This document shows positions 58,692 to 64,000 of a DNA stretch of 64,000 nucleotides, piece by piece. The notes beneath the pieces were generated by a model that was given only the letters and a program-made list of their open reading frames with translations, was not told where the DNA came from and ran no database searches. The DNA comes from Bacteroidales bacterium (lineage in GTDB: Bacteria > Bacteroidota > Bacteroidia > Bacteroidales > Marinilabiliaceae), in NCBI GenBank assembly GCA_017417385.1, contig JAFPZF010000003.1, forward strand, positions 27,603-91,602, read 5' to 3'. The number at the start of each line of letters is the position of its first letter. Positions within the stretch are counted from its first letter, which is position 1. Both the position numbers and the translations under genes were made by a program.

Positions 58692-58714
58692 CGAAAGAGA
58701 AGGAGGGAAATAAA

Positions 58715-59794
58715 ATGAAGAGTAAGATAAGAATAGCAGTAGCGGCACTTCTTCTCGGAGTTACGACGATTGTGAGAGGTCAGGATGCACAGTTGAGCCA
58801 GACGTATCAGGCACCGCTCTACTTGAGCCCGTCGTTCACGGGCTTGACGAACGGTACGAGGTTTGCGCTGAACTACAGGAACCAGTGGCCGGGAGTCGGG
58901 AGTGCGTATCAGGACTATGCGTTCTCGGTGGACTATTTCTTCAACCGATTCAACAGTGGAGTAGGACTATTTTGGTTCTGCGACAATGCAGGAAAGGGGA
59001 TGATAATGGACCACAGCGTCAGTGCCTGCTATGCGTATGAGTTCGAGCTGATGGAAGGAATCTTCCTACGTCCGGGACTATCGTTTGACCTCAGGAACAA
59101 GTCAGTCGATCAGAGCAAGATGATAGTCTGGAGTGACATCACGGCGGACGGCAAGGTGACCCCGGGACATGGTACGACGCTGAACATAGAGCGGACGAGG
59201 GTGACGAAGTTCGATGCGTCGGCGAGTGTCATGGCGTACAATGACGACTTCTGGGGCGGCATCACGTTCAACCACTTGATACAGCCGAACATCTCGTTTA
59301 CTGATGCGAAGGACAAGGTCGGACTCAAGACCACAGTATTTGGAGGCTACAGAATCACGTATCAGCCGAGCTACAGGGGTAGCGAGCCGAAGACCGTCAC
59401 GTTCTCTTTGCTGTATCAGCATCAGTATCAGTTCAACCAGTTGATGCTTGGGGCGACGTGGTACTACTATCCGATAGAGGTCGGAGTCAGTTACCGAGGA
59501 TTGTTCTTCAAGGTGGCTGGAGAGCTGAGCAACACGGATGCAGTGATCCCGAATCTCGGAATCAACATCGGTCCGTTCCGAGTCGGGTACAGTTATGACT
59601 TGACAGTGAGCGAGTTCAGCTCATTCGGAAATGGAGCGCATGAGATCTCGATGATCTATCGACTGATACCGGACGATCTCAGGCGGAGGAACTACAAGAT
59701 CAAGCCAGTACCTTGCTCGGAGCCTATCATGGGATACAGTTATGCCGGGATGGGTAAGAGGAAGGCGGCAGCGAGAAAGGGTCTCCACAAGTAA
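58715..59794 (+). CDS. PorP/SprF-family T9SS outer-membrane protein
   Basis: A 359-residue protein with a signal peptide (hydrophobic AVAALLLGVTTIV, cleavage near RGQ) and the family start QDAQLSQTYQAPLYLSPSFT followed by NYRNQWPGVG, the diagnostic block of PorP/SprF (TIGR03519/PF11751). Alternating hydrophobic strands fit a beta-barrel. A basic tail, KRKAAARKGLHK, ends the protein and is unusual for the family. The start has an AGGAGGG ribosome site, and only 23 bases separate it from the stop of the giant gene, so the two are almost certainly one transcript. Family knowledge: SprF-type proteins are needed for secretion and surface attachment of a co-encoded type B client. Here the inferred client is the 16,328-residue protein. 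Confidence 0.93.
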   Translation: MKSKIRIAVAALLLGVTTIVRGQDAQLSQTYQAPLYLSPSFTGLTNGTRFALNYRNQWPGVGSAYQDYAFSVDYFFNRFNSGVGLFWFCDNAGKGMIMDHSVSACYAYEFELMEGIFLRPGLSFDLRNKSVDQSKMIVWSDITADGKVTPGHGTTLNIERTRVTKFDASASVMAYNDDFWGGITFNHLIQPNISFTDAKDKVGLKTTVFGGYRITYQPSYRGSEPKTVTFSLLYQHQYQFNQLMLGATWYYYPIEVGVSYRGLFFKVAGELSNTDAVIPNLGINIGPFRVGYSYDLTVSEFSSFGNGAHEISMIYRLIPDDLRRRNYKIKPVPCSEPIMGYSYAGMGKRKAAARKGLHK

Positions 59795-59845
59795 AGGAGA
59801 GTTCTATATTTCCTAGAACTTCGCCAAGAAGAGAAAACGAAAGGC

Positions 59846-59890
59846 GACATTGCCGGTCCTGCGACGAGCGGGGCCGGCAATGTCATTTTT
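59846..59890. terminator. Bidirectional terminator after the giant-protein operon
   Basis: GACATTGCCGG and CCGGCAATGTC form an 11-pair stem with a GC-rich loop, followed by ATTTTT. It lies between the rightward SprF-type gene and the leftward ATPase gene and can end both transcripts. Confidence 0.85.
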
Positions 59891-59932
59891 ATGTATGATG
59901 CTATGATGAAGGCGGAAGAAGGGTGGGGACGA

Positions 59933-61126
59933 TTAGAGAGGGGAGGAGAGGAGGTTGATGTGGCGGAAGTTGAGGGAGGCGTGAATGGCGGATGTCCGTT
60001 CCGCAGAGCCGTCGTAGATGACGGAGAGGCGGGAGAAAGATAGTGAGTCGGAAAGATAGTCGATAGTAGAGAAGAAACTAGGCTTCATAGACTTGGCAGC
60101 CTTGATCTCGTAGGCTTCGAGGCCGAGAGGGGAAGAGATGAGGAGGTCGATCTCGCGCTGGGACTTGTCAGTATAGAAGAAGAAATGTCGGTTCTTGCCA
60201 GCGTTAGTATCTTGCTTGATAAACTCGTTGATGACGAGATTCTCGAAGAGGGCACCACGGAGGGGGTGGGAGACGAGTTCGGAAGTAGAGTCGATCCCGA
60301 GGAGAAAGGCGGCGACGGCGGTGTCGTAGAAGTAGACCTTAGGAGCTTTAGTCAGACGCTTGTCGATGTTGGAGTGGTAGGACGGGAGGAGGTAGAGAAT
60401 GAAGGAGGCGGAGAGGAGGGAGAGCCAGTGCTTGATAGTCGTCGTGGTGACGCCGACCTCGATAGCAAGGCTTGAGATGTTGAGCTCCTTGCCAATATGA
60501 GATGCGCAGAGGCGGATGAAAGACTGGAAGGCGACAAGGTCCTCGATGTTGACAAGGCGGCGGGCGTCTCGCTCGATGAAAGTCGTATAGTAGTTGGAGA
60601 TGATGAGGTGGCGAGAGTCGGAGGGGGAGAGCCAGATGGCAGGGTAGCCGCCGGAGAGAATGAGGTCGTCAGTGTCGACATGGCCGAAGTGCGACTCTAT
60701 TTCGGCGACAGACAGCGGAAGGAGGTTTAGGATAGCGGTACGGCCGGTGAGAGACTGGGAGACGTCTTGCAAAAGGTCGAGGGAGCTGCTGCCAGTCAGG
60801 ATGAAGCGACGAGGTGTGGAGGTCGAGTTGAAGCGGTCTTCGTCGACCATGATTTGAAGCTGTGGGAAGATGTCGGGGCAGTTCTGAGCCTCGTCTATGA
60901 TAGCGCCATTCGGGTAGGAGGACCAGAAAGACTTAGGGTCTTTAGATGCCAGATCGTGGAGGCTGGAGTCTGCCATATTGAGGTAGGGGAGGGCGGGGAA
61001 CAGTGAGCGGCACAGAGTGGACTTACCCGTCTGGCGAGGGCCCGTGATAGTGATGACGGGGAAGGTTGTGGCGGCGTTTGTTATAGCCTGTCGTAAAGAC
61101 CTGTCAATCAAGTTGAGGTTGTTCAT
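59933..61126 (-). CDS. AAA_14/DUF4143 family ATPase
   Basis: A 397-residue protein with P-loop GPRQTGKS (29-36) and Walker B AIIDEAQ (75-81), followed by RRFILTGSSSLDLL (about 106-119), the sensor block of the AAA_14 family. RTAILNLLPLSVAEI and the C-terminal part with FFFYTDKSQREIDLLI and AYEIKAAK match DUF4143, whose D..E-x-K pattern resembles a PD-(D/E)xK nuclease fold. The protein is cytoplasmic. Family members are abundant in Bacteroidota and archaea, often in several copies, with no settled function; roles in defence or mobile elements have been proposed. Codon use matches the neighbouring genes, unlike the first ATPase of the window. It has no evident functional tie to the giant-protein operon. 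Confidence 0.85.
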   Translation of the reverse strand: MNNLNLIDRSLRQAITNAATTFPVITITGPRQTGKSTLCRSLFPALPYLNMADSSLHDLASKDPKSFWSSYPNGAIIDEAQNCPDIFPQLQIMVDEDRFNSTSTPRRFILTGSSSLDLLQDVSQSLTGRTAILNLLPLSVAEIESHFGHVDTDDLILSGGYPAIWLSPSDSRHLIISNYYTTFIERDARRLVNIEDLVAFQSFIRLCASHIGKELNISSLAIEVGVTTTTIKHWLSLLSASFILYLLPSYHSNIDKRLTKAPKVYFYDTAVAAFLLGIDSTSELVSHPLRGALFENLVINEFIKQDTNAGKNRHFFFYTDKSQREIDLLISSPLGLEAYEIKAAKSMKPSFFSTIDYLSDSLSFSRLSVIYDGSAERTSAIHASLNFRHINLLSSPL

Positions 61127-61234
61127 CTGGACAGAGTTTAAGACGGGGATAGGAAGTTGTCCAAAGGAAGAGGAAGTAGCAGAATAAGGGAGGGGGAGGG
61201 AAGGGGGAGAAGAGGTGTGGGGAGAAGGGGAGAA

Positions 61235-63376
61235 CTAGAGGCGGAGGAGGGTAGAGGAGTCGCCGAGGGAGAGGATGTAGAGTCCGTGGCGCGGGACGGA
61301 GATCTTCACTTGCGAGCCGGAAGCCACGGAAGAGGAGACGGGGCGGCCAGTGAGGTCGTAGATAGTGACATTGCCAGAGAAGCCGTAGATGAGGACGGCA
61401 TTAGAGGACGGGATAACCTTTGCTCCAGCGACGGATAGCTCGCGGAGAGCATCGGGAGCGCCCTCGGTGAAGTCCACAGAGAGGAAGTCGTTAGACAGTC
61501 TCGAGAAGGAGAGGTGCGGGAAGGAGAGACCGTCAGCGATGGCGGTCAGGCGGCCGGACCAACGCTCGGGGAGGGAGATGGCGTACTTGCCTTCGGTGTC
61601 TGTCTGGGTGCTGACTCCGTCGGCTGACCAGATACGGTAGACAGGCTTCGAGTTGTCGTCGATATAGTAGTAATAGATAGACGTATTCGGGTAGCCAGGG
61701 TCGCGGAAGTAGAAGTAGTAAGTCTCGCCTGGGGTTACCGAGACAGGCTTGTCGAAGTCGATGCGGTTCAGTTCGCGATGAGAGAGGGTGGATGACTGGA
61801 CGACCTTCGATACGACGACAGTCTTGTCGGAATTGAGGATGCCGAACTCGATAGACTGAGAAGTCTCGCGGATGTTGGGCTTAAACTCGACGGCGATGAC
61901 AGTCGGCTCGGTAGCCGTGAACTCCTGTTCGACAGTCGTACAGAGACGGTAGTAGCGGTTGGAGTCGTCGTCGCGAGCGGAGGAGATGTAGGCAGCCTTG
62001 TTGCCAGTCGTAACAATAGCATCTGGGACAGGGTTGCCCTTAGCATTGAGGACCTTGCCGGAGATAGTGAACTGCTGAGTCGTCACGTCGAAAGGAGCGG
62101 CGGAGAAAGTGTAGAATAGAGGGGAGTCCTCGCTGACGAGACGGATAGAGATGTCCGAAGAGTCGTAGAGCTCCGAGAGGTCGACATTCCATGTGTACTT
62201 GCCGGAGGAGGCCGGGATGCCAGTGGCAATATTGCAGAGGAAGGCGCCGTGCTGATACAGGTCGATACGGATATTGCCGGAGAGGTTGGTCGTCCACTTG
62301 ATGTCGAGCGGCTTGAAGTTCTTGACAGAGGCGACAGCAGTAGGCGCGGTCAGACTGATAGACTTAGAATGGTCGAGCAGCTTCGCGTTGAGGTCGCCAG
62401 TAGAGAGAGTAGCCCTGCCGCCAGTAGCGGAGAAGAAGTTGTAGAGATTGTTGCCGGTGGCGGACTGCTGGCACATAGAGACGATCTGGTCTTCGATCTC
62501 CTTGTAGTCGGAGGCGGAGAGGTCGCAGTCCGTGATGACGACGAAGAGGACGTTGAAGTCCTTCTGAGAGGAAGTATAATCGGGGGTGCGCTTGCCGAGG
62601 AGAGCCTCGATAGAAGCCGGGGTGTAGTCCGTGCGGCTGTCGGAGACGAAAGTGGTGACGCCAGTCTGTTGGTCGACAGAGACGTCCTTGCTATTGATAT
62701 TAGTGAAAGCCGAGAATGGTGACACGCTGGAGAGAGGGATGAGGCCCATCATGTATAGCTCCAACTCGTTGTAGGGCACAGAGTTGCCGCCGTTGGCATT
62801 GCTGCCGAAGTAGTCGACAGTGTACGTATTAGCTTTACCTTCGACAGGTTTGAGTGAGGACTGCAGGAAGCCGCCTATCTGACCTGGTGTGCTGCCCCCC
62901 ATATAGCCCCAGTGGCCACTGTTGACCGTCGGGAAGGCGTGATTTGCCCAGCGGTGGAGAATCTCGTGGAGGAAGGGACCATTCGAGATGACGTCTCGTG
63001 CGGGCATGTGGATGATTTGCTGGAGACGGCCTGCGGAGCCATATTTAGCGGCGTTGGAGAAGACTGAGACACCAATGCCGGTGACATCATTCTTGACGTT
63101 GAGGCTCTTCCCGTAGTAGGAGAAGCCGTCGAGGTCTGGGGCGTTGCGGACGAGGACGATGAAGTCGAAGTCGTCGCTGAGGTTCTCGTATAGCAGTTTC
63201 GTGTAGGTCTGGACAGTGGCGTCATTCTTAGAGAAGGCGTCGTCGTTCCAGTCGGCGTATTGCTCGGAGGAGAGTTTAAGAGTGGCGAAGTGGCCAGACT
63301 GTGCGATATCGAGCTGCTGCGCGGAGGCAGTCGAGAGGATGGTGAGGAGGGCGGAGAATATGAATGCTTTTCTCAT
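61235..63376 (-). CDS. Secreted HExxH protein with T9SS type A-like tail
   Basis: A 713-residue protein with a clear signal peptide (MRKAFIFSALLTILSTASAQ). HEILHRWANH (137-146) contains HExxH plus a later His, and H155 and E204/E206 are possible extra ligands, so a zinc metallopeptidase-like domain is likely in residues about 25-330; I cannot assign a peptidase family. An Ig-like part follows (about 335-425). FTISGKVLNAKGNPVPDAIV (about 434-453) looks like the start of a carboxypeptidase-regulatory domain, but its DTEGKYAI strand comes about 135 residues later, with a jelly-roll-like segment between. The end, VTIYDLTGRPV...GLYILSL, fits a type A T9SS sorting domain, so the protein is probably released to or fixed on the cell surface. 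The start is supported by the signal peptide. Confidence 0.75.
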   Translation of the reverse strand: MRKAFIFSALLTILSTASAQQLDIAQSGHFATLKLSSEQYADWNDDAFSKNDATVQTYTKLLYENLSDDFDFIVLVRNAPDLDGFSYYGKSLNVKNDVTGIGVSVFSNAAKYGSAGRLQQIIHMPARDVISNGPFLHEILHRWANHAFPTVNSGHWGYMGGSTPGQIGGFLQSSLKPVEGKANTYTVDYFGSNANGGNSVPYNELELYMMGLIPLSSVSPFSAFTNINSKDVSVDQQTGVTTFVSDSRTDYTPASIEALLGKRTPDYTSSQKDFNVLFVVITDCDLSASDYKEIEDQIVSMCQQSATGNNLYNFFSATGGRATLSTGDLNAKLLDHSKSISLTAPTAVASVKNFKPLDIKWTTNLSGNIRIDLYQHGAFLCNIATGIPASSGKYTWNVDLSELYDSSDISIRLVSEDSPLFYTFSAAPFDVTTQQFTISGKVLNAKGNPVPDAIVTTGNKAAYISSARDDDSNRYYRLCTTVEQEFTATEPTVIAVEFKPNIRETSQSIEFGILNSDKTVVVSKVVQSSTLSHRELNRIDFDKPVSVTPGETYYFYFRDPGYPNTSIYYYYIDDNSKPVYRIWSADGVSTQTDTEGKYAISLPERWSGRLTAIADGLSFPHLSFSRLSNDFLSVDFTEGAPDALRELSVAGAKVIPSSNAVLIYGFSGNVTIYDLTGRPVSSSVASGSQVKISVPRHGLYILSLGDSSTLLRL

Positions 63377-63625
63377 AATCGTTGTTGTCTAAAGATTGTC
63401 GTATGCAAGGTAGTAAAAAGGAGCGAGAAAAGCAAGAGGGGGGAGGAGGAAAGGTGGGAAAAGAAATGATTGGTGCGGAGAACGGGGAAGTTAACATAAG
63501 AGGAGGCATGTCTAATACAAGTCTAACCCAATTAGGAATTAGGAATGAGGAATTGTCGGAAGGTCGGAGTCGGCGGAGGATGTCGGAGGAGTAGGAATCG
63601 TCAGAGTCGGAAGAGATGTCGGGGG
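63377..63625. other. Intergenic region without a recognised gene
   Basis: Upstream of the HExxH gene the sequence is purine-rich. A short direct repeat, AATTAGGAATTAGGAATGAG, occurs at 63,530-63,549, and a GTCGGA-rich microsatellite starts near 63,555. I see no convincing promoter box. Confidence 0.5.
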
Positions 63626-64000
63626 GTAGGAAAGGCCTCACACAGAGTACACGGAGGCACGGAGGTTTTTAGTTCACAGAGGGCGAGCTAGCGCTCGCAG
63701 GAGAGCACAGAGGCGGCGGAGGATGTCGGAGGTGTCTGAGTCGTCGGAAGGTAGGAAAGGCCTCACACAGAGTACACGGAGGCACAGAGTTTTTTAGTTC
63801 ACAGAGGGCGAGCTAGCGCTCGCGGGAGAGCACAGAGGCGGCGGAGGATGTCGGAGGTGTCAGAGTCGTCGGAACCGTCGGAAGGTCGGAGTCGTCGGAA
63901 GGGTCGGAGTCGTCGGAGGGTAGGGGGTGAGGAAAGGTCTCACACACAGAGTACACGGAGGCACGGAGGTTTTTAGTTCACAGAGGGCGAGCTAGCGCTC
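63626..64000 (+). repeat. Tandem intergenic repeats with hairpin, cut by the window end
   Basis: Three copies of a unit with AGTACACGGAGGCAC, TTTTTAGTTCACAGAGG and the hairpin GCGAGCTAGCGCTCGC start near 63,626, 63,751 and 63,925; the third runs off the window. The first two hairpins (63,683-63,698 and 63,808-63,823) are 125 bases apart. The spacing to the third grows to about 177 because GTCGGA-type microsatellite units are expanded. No coding capacity is evident. Confidence 0.8.

Noticed and set aside
9705..58691. The giant frame as several genes joined by assembly error
   Set aside because: There is no stop, start or frame change along it, the block register continues across it, and the ends carry one signal peptide and one sorting domain. 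An assembly collapse or expansion within the repeats cannot be excluded from sequence alone.
61162..61169. TTCCTTTG (minus strand) as promoter of the AAA_14/DUF4143 gene
   Set aside because: It mismatches the TA of TAnnTTTG and lacks a -33 box; too weak to list as a feature.
63626..64000. Possible CRISPR array at the right end
   Set aside because: Repeat units are long (over 100 bases), adjacent and of unequal length, with no unique spacers of constant size and no cas genes.

Overview
The window looks like a chromosomal segment of a Bacteroidota bacterium, probably a gut- or rumen-type Bacteroidales. The basis is: a PorP/SprF-family protein and two kinds of type IX secretion (T9SS) sorting domain, TAnnTTTG-type -7 promoter boxes, and polysaccharide-degrading enzymes. 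No rRNA, tRNA, CRISPR array, integrase or transposase was seen. Most genes here use AGG/AGA for Arg and ATA/ATC for Ile heavily.

Left part (1-9,700). The 3' end of a sialate O-acetylesterase-like gene is followed by a GH78 alpha-L-rhamnosidase-like gene, a two-gene unit (iron-sulfur flavoprotein-like reductase, then a CatA-like O-acetyltransferase), a GH35 beta-galactosidase-like gene, and a convergent Sel1/TPR protein. The hydrolases suggest processing of rhamnose- and galactose-bearing, acetylated glycans such as pectin side chains. Intergenic DNA holds three REP-like hairpins, a 20-base motif present three times, a decayed fragment of a GH35 gene, a strong terminator, and an AAA ATPase gene with different codon use.

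Central part (9,705-58,691). One uninterrupted reading frame encodes a 16,328-residue secreted protein. Order: signal peptide; about 11 Ig-like repeats; a heterogeneous region with a helical insert carrying a DLNGDGNI calcium-type loop; about 92 SprB-like modules; about 5 Ig/PKD-like domains; 19 repeats of a G-x-G-x-W type; two PKD domains; a T9SS type B (CHU_C) C-terminal domain. By eye, about 85 of the SprB modules fall into two kinds of higher-order block, a 9-module block (A) and a 6-module block (B), in the order B B' B A A A B B B A B A. Seven arrays of short beta-hairpin repeats and three helical segments are inserted into modules. A PorP/SprF partner gene starts 23 bases downstream, so this is probably a dedicated secretion/anchoring pair for a giant surface filament or adhesin.

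Right part (59,800-64,000). A bidirectional terminator separates the pair from two leftward genes: an AAA_14/DUF4143 ATPase and a secreted HExxH protein with a type A-like T9SS tail. The window ends in hairpin-containing tandem intergenic repeats.

Family names rest on motif recognition, not database searches. Domain and block borders inside the giant protein are by eye and good to roughly 30-60 bases.
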